DNA of 64,000 nt from Eremophila alpestris peregrina (GCA_009792885.1 WMCF01000032.1:8240386-8304385); one strand, 5' to 3'; counted from the first letter of the stretch, positions 1-15,600 are shown. Notes: generated by a model not told the origin, from the sequence alone. Numbers and translations are program-made.

Positions 1-3000
1 TTTGGATGATATCCATATTGACCATGATCATAAAATAGATTCACTGAATTCTTTGATTAGGTTTTCATGGCAAAGATTCTTTTTTTGATCAGAACATGCT
101 TTCAAGTAGCAATAATCAAAAAAAACAAGCAATCACTGCAAGCAGACACCTTCCCCTAACAGCAACATCCCTAAAGTAAACTCCAGAGCATTCCAGGCAA
201 ATATTGCATCCTGCTGATCTCATCTGCCCAGGGAATTGAAGAATTTCTGGAAGAATTTGATAGGCAAATCAGCCTCACAATATACATGCAACATTTGAAT
301 AACTTTCCTTTTACTCATAAATTATGTCAATCCATTAGAGGATTTGCTGTGCTGACAAAATGCTGGCCACACACAGGGCTGAGTAATATATTCAAGTTAA
401 TAAGACAGCCACCACTATTTTTAACCTGGCATCATTCTGCAATGCTGAACAGTGAACAGTTAACTATTCATAGCAGACTGCACTGGCATAACCAATATAG
501 GCAAAGGGGCTGGGAGATCTTTTTGAGCATTTCTTTTTATATTTACTATTTTCTGAATCATTTTAACACAGGCAAAGCATAGCATTTAACAGCTTAAACC
601 ACTTCTGTGCAACTTCTTTTGCTTCTTTCCCAGCTCTGCAAAGCAAGGGGTACAGAGCAACTTGGGTTACAAGATAAAATAAGACTAAATGTTACCAAAA
701 CAGTTCTTGCACATGCAACCAGCAATCTTGTGTCACAGAAATGTATCAGGAGTTTCTGTGGCCAGGAAAACAAGAAAGCAGCCTGCCTGACATTCAGCAC
801 TGCCACCCTGCCAGCTCTGGTTTCTCTGCACTACAGATTCCAGCGCTCCTTCCCATGCCAAGGAGCCTGGGAACTGATAATCCAACAGCACTGCCCTGGC
901 AGCCAAGACAAGGTCAAGGGGCCCTAAAAAAGCTACAAATCCAAGCAGGAGAAGCAGCAAAAGGAGGGCACTCTGTGATAGGCTGGGAGTCTGAAGGAGT
1001 GGGAATAAAACAACCTTTGTACCCTCCAGACTGTGTTGGTCAGCAGAAAAGGCACATTTTTTTGTTACTCAGTATGCCAAATTTGCTAAACAAGGTCAAA
1101 GCTGCCATGTGAGCCTCAGAAGAACTTGTCACCTGAAGAGATTAAAACTCCCTATGCAACACAGCTCCTCTTCTTGCCATGCTTTTTCAGAACTATTGAA
1201 TAGTTACACACTCAGGTACAAGGGATTAAAACAGTTTATTCTGCTGGATATACACAGACATCACCATAAGGGAGAAAGCTTTAGCTCAGCACTGAACCAC
1301 AGGCAGCTGAACAGGACCATGTTTCTCATCCTTCCACTTTGAATCACTCCTGGGTGTTTTGGGAGCATCTCCATGCACCCCAATTCATCCAACTTCAGGG
1401 GAAAAAGTTCAAAAGGAGCTTTGAGATCAATTACTGAAAGTCTAAAAAATCCAAATAGCTGCCATTCCAACTGCAGGGATAAAAGCTTCCTGACACTCCC
1501 CTAAAAACCTTTGTACTAAAAAAATCCTATTTAGCCACATCTTGTATTCCATCATGCTTCCTTCACATCCCTGTCTCTGCTCTGCATTATCCCAACACTG
1601 CCTCCTCCCACCCCAGGCCCTGGAGCACAGCAAGGATCAGGGATGGACAGGGATGGACAGGGATGGACAGGGATGGACAGGGATGGACAGGGATGGACAG
1701 GGATGGACAGGGATGGACAGGGATGGNCAGGGATGGACAGGGATGGACAGGGATGGACAGGGATGGACAGGGATGGACAGGGATGGACAGGGATGGACAG
1801 GGATGGACAGGGATGCTCACCTGGCCCAGCCCCTGCAAAGGGAACATTCCCCTGCCTGCCCAGCCCCTGATATTTGTGTGCACAAAGATAAAAACACCAC
1901 CATGTCCAGGAGATCCTCAGCTCTACCAAGTCAGAACTCTTAAAGTGAGCCAGACTCTAATATGGATGTTGTGTTTAACTGACTGTAGTATATCATTTTC
2001 TAAAACCAAGTTTTAGTTCACTTGGAATAGAATAAAAAGCACAGACATTTATTTTCAATTCCAAAGAAATTACCTAACTACACTCAAATTTGTAAAATTA
2101 CCACTTTAACTGTCAACTTTACTGCCCCCAGTTAAAGTGAAAATCTATTTCATCCCCTTAAGTAAAATCCTTTCCAGATTACTCTGCAGGATCATGACAA
2201 CTTCTGGCATAAATAATCAGGCATCAAACAAGAATATTATTTTTCCTGTAAACCTAAAGTAGGGCAATCTTTAAAAGCTACTCCATCTTCAAATTTCAAG
2301 TTGGATTAAATCACATCACTATTTGAAAGCATGGCAGCAATTAAATCTGATAGATTCTATAAAATCCAACTGTCTTTCCAGGATCCTTTTAAAGAAACTC
2401 CAATTTGAAGAGCAGGTTTAAAAACCAGTAAATAATATTCTATTTCTACATTGAAAACTTTGAAAAACCTCATCTGTTAACCTTAGGCACAGAGTTTTTA
2501 ATTGTTAGCAAACCCAGAACATTTCACTTTGATCAGTCACTTAAAAAGTTCAGACATTTCTTCCACTTGGAAAAGAAGGATTTTATCAGCACTTCTGCCT
2601 CATTAATTTACCACAGCCAATACATTCAACAAAAGAGCAGCATGGAAGAATATAGTTATTTAAGGTCACAGATTAATTGATATTTCTCCAAAAACTCAAG
2701 TTCATGCTAACTAATTTTAATTGCCTGAGGTTATTAGAAGCAGATTTTTGCACCTGAGTTTAAAGGAAAATTCTGCAGTAGTGAAACTGGTAAAAAAGAT
2801 TGTGTTGAAATTTATAAATCAATCTTATTTCTGAAAGACTTCTTCCTGAGTAACACCTGGGCACTTCTGCCTTCATTTCTGCCTTGACATTTCCCAAGGA
2901 ACTTTGTTCCAAGGAATGCAGGGGCTGAGCAAGGCTTTGTGCTGGGCACTGAAAGCAGAGGGAACAGCCTTCAGTGTGCTCCCAGCTTTTCCTTGGTGCC

Positions 3001-3683
3001 CTGCAAGCACAAGGCAGGTGCTTGGGGGGTAGAAACAGCATGAGAAAGGAAATAAAAGGATAAGGATGTAGGGAAAAGAGAACCACAAGAGAAGGGATCA
3101 GGAAGAGAATGAAGACTGAAACTGAAAATTCTAGTTATCAAAATACATGTGATGGGTATCAGAAGTGAGCCCACCATTGCATTTAACACACAGCAGCACA
3201 ATATGGGTAAAATTTGGGCATTCTGGAGGTGGGGGAGAAGGCAGGAGGGAAGAAATTCTTCCATTTTCCTCAATTAACAATTTCACACAAATGGTAATTA
3301 AAGCACATTAAGAGTGCAGACAGCAAATATTCTGGATGTGATACAGGAGTGTGATAAAAAGCTCCCTGCTCTGACACCCTCTGCCCTCCAAGCTCCCTGC
3401 TAAAAGAGACTGGTAATTCCATTATCAAAGAACTGGTATTTGCCTGTTCAGAACACTGCACAACACTTAGAACATACATGATGAGCTGAGAAGAGTACAA
3501 ACAAAAAATTGTAATTGTGGTTCCTCTTAAAAAACAAACAAAAATCTTCTAAAATTCTGGTTTACCAAAAAAACTTGCCAGAAAGCAAAAGAAGCATTTC
3601 ATGAGAAAGGGCAGTAAATAAACCACACACAATTCACACCAGTGGAAAAACAACTGCAACATCTCATATATAAGTGCACTTAC
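1..3683 (-). other. LMTK2 intron 6, left part (no exon found)
   Basis: This stretch follows the splice donor of the last LMTK2 exon read here. I looked on the minus strand for the next kinase exon (the segment that should follow the Cys-Asp-Leu end of exon 6 and lead to the catalytic loop) and did not find it, so it should lie left of position 1. The only structure seen is the 10-bp minisatellite at 1641-1815. The remainder is AT-rich single-copy-looking sequence. Confidence 0.6.
1641..1815. repeat. 10-bp minisatellite in an LMTK2 intron
   Basis: Seventeen consecutive copies of GGATGGACAG run from 1641 to 1810, followed by a five-base partial copy. All are identical except for one ambiguous base (N) at 1727. 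Because 10 is not a multiple of 3 and the unit holds no stop in any frame, the array is open in all six frames and encodes a decapeptide repeat (for example MDRDGQGWTG) with a 30-bp coding period. These open frames are a by-product of the repeat and are not evidence of a gene. Confidence 0.97.
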
Positions 3684-6600
3684 CAAGTCACAGAACTCAA
3701 AAACTAGGAGATAAGGAATGGCTTCCACACACTGCCCAATGCACTGGAGAACATTTGGATGCTGAAGAATGCTGGAGTGAGAAAATACAGTTAAAGCCAG
3801 GAAGATCCCAGTAGAATGCAACACACTGAAATCCCTATGAGAAGTTTCAACACACAGCACTGGAGGGGGGTGGCAGGAACAGAAGGTGCAAGTACCAAAG
3901 CCACAGCTCCCATTTGTACCTTTGTATCTCCTCTGTGCTGCTGCAGTGTCTCACTGACAGCAGCCAAAACTCAAACCCCCAAAAGCCAGGATTGCCACGT
4001 GAGAGTCACACCCATCCTCCCAACAAAAATAAAAGCATGCAGCTCAAGAACTACACCAAGGTACAGAGCTGGCTGAAAGAGAATCCTTTCTTTAGCCAGG
4101 TTAGTTCCCAGCCAGATCAGTTACTGCTCCTAAACTGCTCCAAACACACTTGTGCCAATGCAGCAGAAGGCAGGAAATCTCTTCTGGCAAATGCCAACAA
4201 CATAAGCCTGGATGCAAACACAGCCAGGATGGCAGAAAGCACCAAGAAGGGAAAGCTCTTCACTGGCCACTCTTTTACAGCACATGAGGTAAAGCACACT
4301 CAGTCATGTGAACACAGCTTTGCTCACTTGGGTTTGAGTGTATTTCACATTTTTAAGACTAACATTACAGTTATATGGGAGGGCAAGTAGAGACAATGAA
4401 ACTGAACAAAAGCAATATCCATAATTTATCTGCAGCAGAATGAAGCTGTGAAACATCACTTACTAATATGGTTCTCCGTTCCTTAAGAATTGTTCTTGCT
4501 CCTTGGGACCTGCACTTGCCTTTAACTCCTTCACTATTACCCTTGCTACACTAGTGCCTGTGTAGATCTCTCCAAGGAGAACCTGAAAGAGAGATTGTGG
4601 CTTTAATCAGAGGGGAAAAACATTTGTATCTTCCTCCAAAAAAAAAAACCCAAGACTAAAATCATGTTGCAGGAAAGATTTTCTGGCTTTTTCACAAACA
4701 CAAATACAGCTTTGATAATTAGATACACATACTTAAATCTTGACAACTGATCTACACATCAGTTTCAGAAAACATGTTTTCTAGTGAAGACATTTCTTAT
4801 TTACTTAATTACTTATTTACTTATATTTTTTCCTAAAAAGAATTGGTAAAAACAGGAGTGTATTAAATAAAATCCATGGAAGTGAAATGTCTAACTAGTC
4901 TCTACTAAGAATCTACAGGTAAATTTTAAAAGCACAGATCAGTGCAGTGATTACAGCTAAAAAATGCATGCAAGGAAATATCTAATTTCAACTAAAATTT
5001 TTCTGGTTTTTTCTCTTTGGAGTACCATTTTAAAGTAAATACAGAGGCCCAGTCAGGTGGGACTAAGCCTCAGTGCCTAACCTGTGCAATAAGGAGAGAT
5101 AACTGCTCACCTTTCCAAACCAGCCATTCCCAATCTCCTGGATGTAGTTTAGACTCTGACGTGCAACTTGAGACTTTGATCCATCTGTCACACAATGAAA
5201 CACATGGAACAAGAGTCAAACCACTCAGCAGCTGCTGAGGAAATACTGCAAGCTTCTCCAAGGTTTATTCCCAATTGGGTGCACACATCCAGCCCAAGCA
5301 CCAACACCAAATCAGCCACCCTCCATTTTAGACTCTGAAAATTTAGATTTTAGTTTTTGCATTGACAACCAATATTTTACCTGCACGAGATGGAAACTGG
5401 GAGGGAGTTGGTAAAGCAATGTTGGGAACTGAAAGAGTAAACACTTCTGCTGGAGACTGAACAGATGGAGTATCTTCTGCTGGAGGTGTAAAATCTATTT
5501 CATCATCAAAGTTATCTTCAAATTCCTAAACAAAAGAAGTCTCAGTAAACAAGCTGATGCTTGCCTTTAGATAAGCATTAATACATTTCTTTCAGTTTGA
5601 ATGAGCACTGCTAAGGAAACAGCTTTTTTCCAAGGATAATGACAGACATTTACTGTTCTGTTCCTTATTCTCCATTAATTGCTGTCTTAAAGAGATTAAA
5701 CATTGTTTTTAATCAAGGGGGTTTTGTTTAGTTGGGTTTTTGTGGGTTTGGTGATTTGGGTTTTGTTGGTTTTTTTTTTTTTTTGCTTTGTTTTTTTTAT
5801 TTTAAATGCTAGCACTGGCTTTGAATGAATTACCATGAACTGCTGAGGCCAAATATCCTCCATTTAGAAATGAGAGCAAAACTCAATTTTAGGAACACTG
5901 ATTACAGATGTTCCAAAAGTAACAATTCTCTGAGGACAATTTCTCAAGAGTTTTGCTACAGTGGATATGCACCTTCAGTTTTCTTATTCAACAGCATTGT
6001 CCTCAAATCCACCTGCAGACTAAGAAAAAACAAACCACAGAAAAACAACAAAAAGGAGTATCTTTTACTACTGATCCTGACAGCTAGTTTTTATTTTGAA
6101 AAGGCATTAAAGAGCTTTACAGCAGCAGGGAACAATGAGTTAAAATAAAAGGCTGCATCAGGACTCACAGCCTGTAGGAATCAGTCCCTGGCTGTTTCAG
6201 AAGAGGATGTGCAGTGACACTGCAGAGTATCAGCACAGCTGAGGTGTTCTGGATGTCAGGAGGCAGAGAATATCACTTGTACACATACTGAAAACTGCAG
6301 GTCTTACCTTGAAATCTATCTCAGGGTCCTTACAGCAGGAGACACAGTTTGCCAGCAGAATGACCAGGACCACCAGAGTGCACAGAGACAGGAGCACAAA
6401 AGATGAGGGAATTTCAGCTGTAGCTCCTTCTCCTAGAAATAAAACATGTATGTAGATTTATATAAACATGTTTAGCACCCTAAGAAGTTCCTTCAAAACC
6501 TATTATGCACCTGCAATTATTTCAAAATGGGAATCTGAACATTTAATGCCATGGATGTGATCAAAGCTAAGAAGAAATAGAACAGGGAGGACAAACTAAC

Positions 6601-9600
6601 AAAATAGATTTGTGCTTCATCACCTGCCTGCACCATTCTGGAGTTATTTGGTTCCAGCTAAGAGGCCTCAGCAAATGTGATTTATTGAAGTTTGTGATGA
6701 ACAATGAGAGCACCAAGCTTGGGATTCTGTTTAAGTCAATAAATTCATACAAATATCCAAACACAGAGAGTAGAAATCTGATCTTTTGGAAGACATTTCC
6801 CTGACCCACAAGAACAGGCAGCTAGATGAAATCCTCACCTAAACTGCACAGAAATGTAAAATATATCACAATAGGACAGCACTGTCTCTTTCAATAAATG
6901 CATTTGTGATAGTCTGCCAAACACAGAAGCTGCTGTCACAACTGCAGTGGATGTAATCAGCTCCACACCATTTCTGTTCCTTGTGATTCACTAGGTGATC
7001 TGTCTCCATTGCAAGAGCCTCAGATTTCTAGCTGTTTTACAGACACTTCCAACTAATTTTCCAAAATTTTCTATTTAAACATCCTACAACACATTTCCTG
7101 AGATTAAGTCAGGTTATTACTCACACAGGATCAAAAGCCTCAAATGGCATTTTAGAAAAATCTGAAGTGATTGCCAGCGGTATTAAAGCTATTTTCATCC
7201 CTGTTTTCATCTTCAGCAGAGAACAAAGACAGAAGGTTCCCTAGGAGACAGAGCACACATCTCAAGGAGTTGTTTTTGTTGTTGCTGTTTCTTTTCCAAC
7301 AGGTACAGCCACAGCAATCAGAAGAGTGGTTGGATCACATCTGATTAAAATAGATTTAGTTATTACATCACTGCCAGAGTTTAACAATGCCAGGTGACCT
7401 GGACTGACTGCATTTTATTGAGAGCATTTAAATAGCAGTGGGAACACCTGGCAACAGGATATGGTGTAAATGAAGCCTCAAAAATAAGAAAAGCAGAAGC
7501 TGATCACTAGTTAAGGACACACAAACTTGTCCACCCAGCTCTTAAACCTTCAAAAACTGCAAAAATTCAGAGAGGCACAGAAAAAGCTTCAGCTTTTCAT
7601 CATGTTCCACTGAACACTTACAGAATATTTACTTGTTTTAATTAGATGTAAAGACTAAACTGACATAATGAAAATCCTGCTCTGAAGTGTGTCAGCATAC
7701 TTCCAGAGGGTCACACTTTCTGCACAATTAGGAATATTATCAATATAACAAATAAAAGTTAGCAAAAATGGAAGGTTTTCAAACCAGCAATGCTGTTTCT
7801 GGTTTCTACAACAGCTTTGGCATTCAAACCTCATTAGGGACTGGGAATTCTTCACTGCAGATATTGAGCATTGTTCAAACACATCAACAATGATGTGAGG
7901 CCACTCAGCAGCTTTCAGCCATAAGAGAACAAAGTTTCTCTGAAGAGGGCTCTCAATAGAACACTTTATATTCATATAAATCAAGTTTTCTACATCACTC
8001 AATGGATATTTTTCTATTTCTAAGCATCAACAAGAAAAAGGGGAAGATAACAGCTGCCTTGTGTTTGCTCCCTCCAGATGTTCAGTAGCCTTGCTAAGGA
8101 GACTGAAAAATTACCTGAGCAGCAAATAGAAGTCATTAATTAGCTAAATTACTGTAACAAACACACAGGATAAAAATCTAAGAAATTCCTTTGAACTTCT
8201 AATTGAAAACAAATAATAAAATGTAGCTTTAGTAAAAAAAAAAAAAGCAAACATGTTACCAGGTGTTACAAATTAAGATTATTATTTCAGACATTTTTCC
8301 AAACCCATCACACCTGATTTCCAAACAACTTCCTCATCTTCACCCACAAGTTCACTGAAACAAGAAGTCAACTCAGCTCAGACTGCCTAATGAACAGACA
8401 CAGATTTTCTCTAACCAACACCCAGGAACACATCACCACTATCACAATTTACTCCTCAAAGTACAAGATCTGACCCCAGAAGTTACAAGTTGTCACAGCA
8501 AATCCAGCCAGGAGGATTCAAGCTCCTCATGATCTTGTGCACAATTTATTAACACAAAGTGAGGCATTTATTTAACTCCAGGTGAAACATAATGAGCACT
8601 ATCAATCATCAGCTGCATTTATTGTACATGTTAGATGCACTGCATATGTATTCAGACTTTGTAAGCAAATGATAATATTTTTGCTGGAATTCGTTCTGTG
8701 AAGGAAACTACACATTTATCAAGCCCAAAGTCTAAGTTTTTATGCAATTTACACTCTTTAATTAATCTCCTTTAAGTGTCCTGTAAAGAACACAGAAAAG
8801 AAAAATATTGCTGCTGTTCTTTATGTTACTTCCTAACCTTTAAAACCTTTTCCAATTCCCTAGAAATGAAACTGTGTGAACAAGCAGCAATTAATTGAAG
8901 AAAGTAATGATTTTTTTTTGTTTCTAAAGCAAAGATCACCTTTGAAAAGGCAGCTAATCATTAATGGCCTGTTTAGATGGAAGTCATCTAAACTTCCAAA
9001 AGCACAAGGCAATTTTCACACAGAAAATTATGAACAGAAGCTTTCATACAAGAAAAATGCCAATTATCCTGGGCAAGTTTCTGCAACAGTTTCGGAACAT
9101 TTCAGATGACTCACACAAGTAAGAGCTACTTACTAAGAATTACAGAATCCATCTCTGCTTGGATAAACTTTGAAGCTTCTCACATATTAATTAATAAGTA
9201 AAATTTTTAATTTGCAGGGGTTTTTAAAAAATTAATGTCAAATTAAGTATTAAATTATGTCAACCTGTAATTGGGCTAGAATTTATTGTAAGTGAAGCTA
9301 TTTTAATACATATTCAGTGACAGAAGTCACTGATGAGGTATTGGAACTGGTCTTTGTGACAAAGTGCTGAAAATCTGCTGCAGTATAACCTCATTTGCAT
9401 TTCTCAACTATTTCCAAGCAATGATTAATTCACTGGAGCTCAGTAAAATGACTTGGAAGTAGAAGATGTTTAATACACCCTCTTGTTTGTAAATTGTGAA
9501 AGGATGAAGGAATGACAGTTATTTATTTTATGGTCCTGACTGAAAAAAGCAACCAGCAAGAAATCCATTCTAATTAATGCAGAGGACCATTTTATACAGT

Positions 9601-12600
9601 CATCACACAAGCATTTTCCTAAATTTAATTTTAAAAAGTAAATTGAAATAATGTTAATATAAACCTGGATAAAATCCAATAAACACAGAGAATTCCATAA
9701 TTATTGCAGGAGTTAAGATTCTTAGCATCATACATTCCAGAGAAGTTAACAGATTTCCTCAGCACATCAGTTTAAAACCCTGCCATATTTACTGTAACCC
9801 TGTGCAGTAACAACCTCTTAATATCCATGCAGAAGTCAGAATCTGCTCTTTAGGAAAGGAAAAACCAAACAGATTAAAAACTCTTCTCTCTAACATGCCA
9901 ACAATGAAAAGCTTCCTGTCAGCTAATACAAACTGTCTAGACTAGTTTGCTTTGGTATATCCAAACTACTTAAGCCAGAGGAAGAGGCCTGGATTGTATC
10001 AGGCCTGGATTAAAATAAGCAGGAGATGCAGAGCAGCTGTGCCACTCCATGTGTTACTGCAAGGTTCACACAATGCTTTACAAAGCCTGTGCTGGGACAT
10101 GCTCCAGCCCAAAATGGCATCTAGGTGGGCCTAAATTATCAACCCAGAAAATGAGGCATTCTCTCAAAGCTTCACAGGATTAAATACATCTGTGTTATTT
10201 ACCCACTTCTCAGAAGTACAAGGTATCATAATGAATTCAAAGCCCTGGCTGAGGCAGATATTTAATTAGCAGCTACTGAAGCAGATTCCTCAGCACCTCT
10301 GAAGATGTCATTTCCTAAGCAAGTTCTTCACTGAAGCCTAAATTTGAGCACAGCACTTGTGAAGTCCAAGGCTGTACACAGGCAAGTGCAGGAACAGGCT
10401 CAGTGAGGAAATGATGAGGAACTCTGCTGGCATTCTCAGGATCAAGTACAGACCTGAGAACACACACCTCAGTGTTTATTACAATGGTTCAAGGGCTGGA
10501 AAATGTTCTTTTCATACAAAGCATATTTCAAAGCAACTTCTACAGGCCAGGATTCCCTCTGCCTTCCTAAGTGTCTCTTAAATCTCCTTTCTTCATAAGA
10601 CAGTTCTCCAACCATCCAAAGCAACACCTAAGCAAACACAAATTCCTTTTTCACTGGAACTGTTTCCCCTTCTCTATCCCATTTCCCAGTCTGCCCACAA
10701 TACTCTCAAATACTTTCATGTCATCCACCTGTGGCATCCTTTGGTGTCATTAATTACAAATAATGATCATGCCAACTAACCAAACATTCCATCTTTGTTT
10801 ATTTGTCAAGCAACAGCCTCCACTCAGCACAGCACAGGTGAACACATGAGGGATGCTGGGCTTGCCTTTCTTCAACAGATTAGGAAAGGCCAGGATGCTT
10901 CAACTCTTGATTTTGGTTCAATGTGAGTAATCACATCATCCAGGGTCTCCACCTTCAGAAACCTGGGCTAAAAAAATGCATGATACCACACATTTCTAAC
11001 TTAGAGAAGAAGAAAAGGAAATGGGTATTCCAGAATTACCAAGTGCACTCATAAAAGCTGCTCAGTGCTGTGGTAAAGGCACTGATAAATTAAGCATTAT
11101 TAGGGCACACTGAACTCCAAGGGAGCATCTGATTTGAAGCTTTCAGCACAGTAGTTGCTATGCAACAACAGTCCCACTGCATGAGCAGGAGCCCATTTCC
11201 TTTCAGGAGCAGCTACATAACTGGCACTAATAGCTAGAACTATTTCCAGCACAAATCCAGCATGACAGCAATCACTTCAACTGTCTCTTGGACACACTCA
11301 AATGATATCATCATGAACTAAGATGCTACTTTCTGGTACCAAATCAGAATAGCACAGTCTTTAAAATCCTAATGAATGACCAAATCTAATTTTGTTCCCA
11401 AGCCATACCCAGGGCATCTTCCATAAACTTTGTCAGTTTACTTACCCTGCTTTTGATAAATATTAAAGCAACCACATTTATAAGTGTAGTATCACCCTAA
11501 TTTATAGTGGTTTTGACAAATATGATTTTAAAAGCTTTCCTAAATAATGCTGTCATTCTCTTCAGTGCCAATAATTAAGTGGGAAAGTGCTATCTACTCC
11601 CACCCAGTTCTTCCCAAGTCAGGTTCAGATCATTATCTTTCCCTCATAAAGAGTTTCTCCTGCATTTATTTACTCCCTGAAATCTTCAGAGGTTTGCTAC
11701 TAATAAGCACAAAACCATAAAGACAGAATCAGGCCTATAAATTCAGATGGCCTGCAGGTAACAGGCAGAACACTACACCAAACCTCTATTCAGAATTATT
11801 TTAGACACATCTGTTGTGTAATGCCTGATTTGTATGACAAGGTAAAGCACAACAGACACTGCAACTCCTCCATTTCACAACAAAACAACCCCAACCAAAC
11901 TCAAGCACATTCCATTCCTCACCACATTCCTGTACTCTTCAGTTTTTTCCTGCTATGCTCCATTTAACAACTGAGCCAAAAAAAAGCATCATTTCCAAGA
12001 TGAAGCTCCAGAAGCAATGGGTGCAGTACCATTGTTTAGTTGTGCAATGCTGTATCTCAGTGGGATTTAAAATACCACATCAGAAGGGCATTCAAATCAT
12101 CAGCCTTCAACTGAGATACAACACACACAAGCAGAAGTTTTGAAGGAGTGTTATTTGCATTTCAGACATTCTTTTGAAAATAAAATGAAGAGAATTTGAG
12201 TGTGAGAGAGACACTCCAAATTCCAATCAGCCCTTTGCTTTGAATGGCCACTACCAGGACAGCACCAGGTACTACAGGAAGAAACATTCCCAGGATCTCA
12301 GAGACTTTCATTGACTTGCTGTCCTCAACACAATGGCAGCACCTTAGAAAAATCTAACATGGCTCCAGATGCCCAAAGGATTTCCAGCAGAGACTGGAAA
12401 TGTTCCTTCACTGAGCAAATCCCAAAGAACAGACACACAACACTGCTTAAGGAACTTCTATGTTTTTCAGTTTACAGCTGAACTCTTCACCAATCACATC
12501 TTCAGTACTTAAAAAACTCAACTAAAGCACTAATATTTACTATCTTAAAACAATAACCTGGAACAAAGTGTTGAAAATATTATTAGCTGAAGAGTTATTT

Positions 12601-15600
12601 CAGAAGTCTGTCTTCTCATGACATTATTGCTGCCCTTACATTGGATAGTGCAAATGTCTAATGCATTACCAATAAAAGTAAACTTCACTATTGTATACCC
12701 TTCTGCAAAAGCACTTTATCACCTGATTTTATTTTTCCTTCTATGGAAAATCCTACTTTCTAGATATAGTCTCAAGAAAAAAAAAAAAAACTCTTAGGGA
12801 CTAATAACTACAGTTATCCCAAGTTACTTGTGCACAATTGTATTTAATGTTCCTGAAAACAAGAAGCAGTAACTAACAGCTTGTCAATAAAATGATTTCC
12901 CAGCTAAATCTGAATTGGCACTTTGAAAGATACAAGTGACAAGACTTTTCAGCAGTAGTGTGGGGGGGAAAGAATCAAAAGTCAAATACAAGTCTGTTCC
13001 ATATTCCTCTAGCCAGAAATGGAGCCATTTCATCCCTCTACTCGACTTGTCCATTCCAATCCCTCCTCAGCACAGAATTCCATCAGGTCCCTCATGGGGC
13101 AGGGGGGTGGGATCAAAGGCAAGGCACATGCACAGACAATTCTTCTGAAAAGCCAACAGCTTTTCTTCTTTACAACAATTAACCATCAGAAGTAAGGGCA
13201 ATAACAACAGCAGCATGGCCATTTCTTACAGAGTTTCCCCCATGAAACAATAAAAACCCCTCTGACACTCCTCTAACCCATCCTGAGTCCTGGATATATT
13301 TCCACAGTGCACAATTAAATGTGTGTTTTGTGGACACATGACCCTGAAATATCACTGCCCTATGCAATAAGTTACAATATTTTCAAGAAGAAATCTCAGC
13401 TACTTCATATCATAACTGGATGTGCTATTCAACAATTCTTGGCAAATTATCCCTGTCCTCCCATATGTCCTTAAAAAGAACAGGAGTCTATCCTGCTGTA
13501 TCAGCCAACATTTTTTTCTAACTTCTTTATCTCATGCTCCCCCTAAATGCTTTCACAATGTGCTTCAGATGAGTTTCTACAAGTGCTTAAATCCACTTTG
13601 TGTGGTAGGGTGGCACAGGTTATGTGTCCTAAGGCAAGAATATCCAGGGCCATGCTGGACTCTCCTGGATCCCAGAATCTCAGACCAGCACTGCTCTGAT
13701 TCTCCTGCTTTCTGAGCACTCCTCCTGGCCTGCACATTGAACAGCCAGTAACCAGCAAAACTCTGAGCTGGGATTAGTTTTACATTACTGACCTTATTCT
13801 ATTATCCTACAAGTCTTCCCAGCAATGGCAGAGAATTACTCACACAACAGCATACTGCTCAGTTTTAATAAGGACTAAATACAGGCTGCTCCTTCAAGTG
13901 TTTACAGAGTGAGATCTGTTTGAAGTTTCGGTGCTAGAATCTCATGTTTGCACAAAGGCATCTGAAGACAAGGTAAAAAATATCCATGTTAAATAATTAT
14001 GTGCCTTATGCCTTCATGGCAGTGTTTCTGGAAAATCTGGGTAGCATTAGTATCTTGCAAATGTATCACTGACTCTTAATTGCATGTATCTATGTGTGTG
14101 CATAAATGTAGATACACTCAGAAAATTCTGCTGAGTATATTTTATTCTGCACTGCCAGATGTTGGTTTTGACAATTAACTCCTGCTCAAGTACATTTTTT
14201 TATCTGCTATACCATTTCTCCAACAGTGAGGCACAAGAATTGTAGTTGTGGGGTTTTTTTAAGACAAGATAGACCACAGTAATTCAAAGTAGCATGAGGT
14301 GATCACACATGATGGTACCTCCAACCAGCAGCAAAGTATTATCTGCAGCATGGAAACCAAATGACAGGATCTCTTTCTCCTATCATTTGATAGCAACACA
14401 AGCCATTAAGATACAGGGCCTTTGAAGAGACTAATTTCAGTTCACAGGAAAGAAATCCATAAATGCAATTTTCATGTGATGGGATTTTCCAGAGTCTTGA
14501 TTTTATAGTAGATGCCTTTCCAATTCCAATGCACAGCTGGGTTAAGAAATGTAGGAGAGAAAGCAGCATTTTGTAAAAAGAGCTTATTAGATCTGTTTCT
14601 CATCCCTATTCATAGCTAAAGGATCCCTGGGAAGAACAGGCCAACAAGTGACTGATTTTGGAGAACTGGATCTGGTCTATAGACTGAAAGCTTCTAAGCC
14701 AGCACTAAAAAAATCTACTGTTACTATTTTCTGTACATGTTTCATACCCAAGAATCTCAGGGTACAGTGGTAGTGCCGAAAGAGTCACTGTGAAGTCACT
14801 CTATTGATGTTTCCTTACCAGGAAGGAAACTTTTGGAAGCGTAGCAGTGTTGGACAAGGTGTTACTTTGTACTGAAAACCACTCAGAAGACAATTTGCTG
14901 ACAATGTGCTTCCCACCACCACCTTGCCTAAGCTATACATGGCACAGCACCTTGCTACAGACAGTGCTCCAAGCACACATGCAGACTGAAAGGGCTATCC
15001 TCACACATTTGGTACATTTTTGCTTATAAAAGTTGTCCAAATGTTTCTACATGTTGCTCAAGACCTTTCAAAAGAGCAGTACAATGAAAACAAAGAGCTC
15101 ATACAGAGCAACAAAAGCATTGAAGCTTTTGCAAATTGTATCCAGAAGTGTATCAAGCTCCAGACACTAAATGTCCAGACCAAACAGCAAGGCAGACCCA
15201 AAATAAAACCTAAGGAACACTCCAGTACTCCATGTGCTGTCCTTCTGCTGCAGAACTGCAGTGTTAGTACTAAACCAGAGCTGTGATTTCTGCAGCTCTG
15301 CCATTGCACTGCCTGAGGTCCCACGCAGAGAAACTGTGTGTGAACAGTGACTGAAACCAGACTACAGCAAGTACCCAGAAAATTACTCCCAGTCAGATTT
15401 ATTTATGTTGGACCTCACTAAATATATTTTTCTTTCTTATGTAGGGGCACAACCAGCACCCAGCAATGGGCCCTTTCAAATGCCCAGCACCTGATGCTGC
15501 ACCCACAAACCTTCAGTCTCAGATCAGTGCTATCTTAACATGCTGCAATGATACCTGAGGAATTATTAAATACACCCAGGCATTCAAGATGTGACAAATT

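Noticed and set aside
1542..2016. Open frames of 70-130 codons on both strands encoding decapeptide repeats
   Set aside because: They are produced by the stop-free 10-bp minisatellite and have no splice sites or homology that would make them exons.
1..3683. Next LMTK2 kinase exon (catalytic loop)
   Set aside because: I searched the minus strand by eye and found no matching segment; it is presumed to lie outside the window.
3914..4390. 158-codon plus-strand open frame
   Set aside because: It lies antisense in LMTK2 intron 5, has no recognised motif, and begins next to verified minus-strand exon 6.
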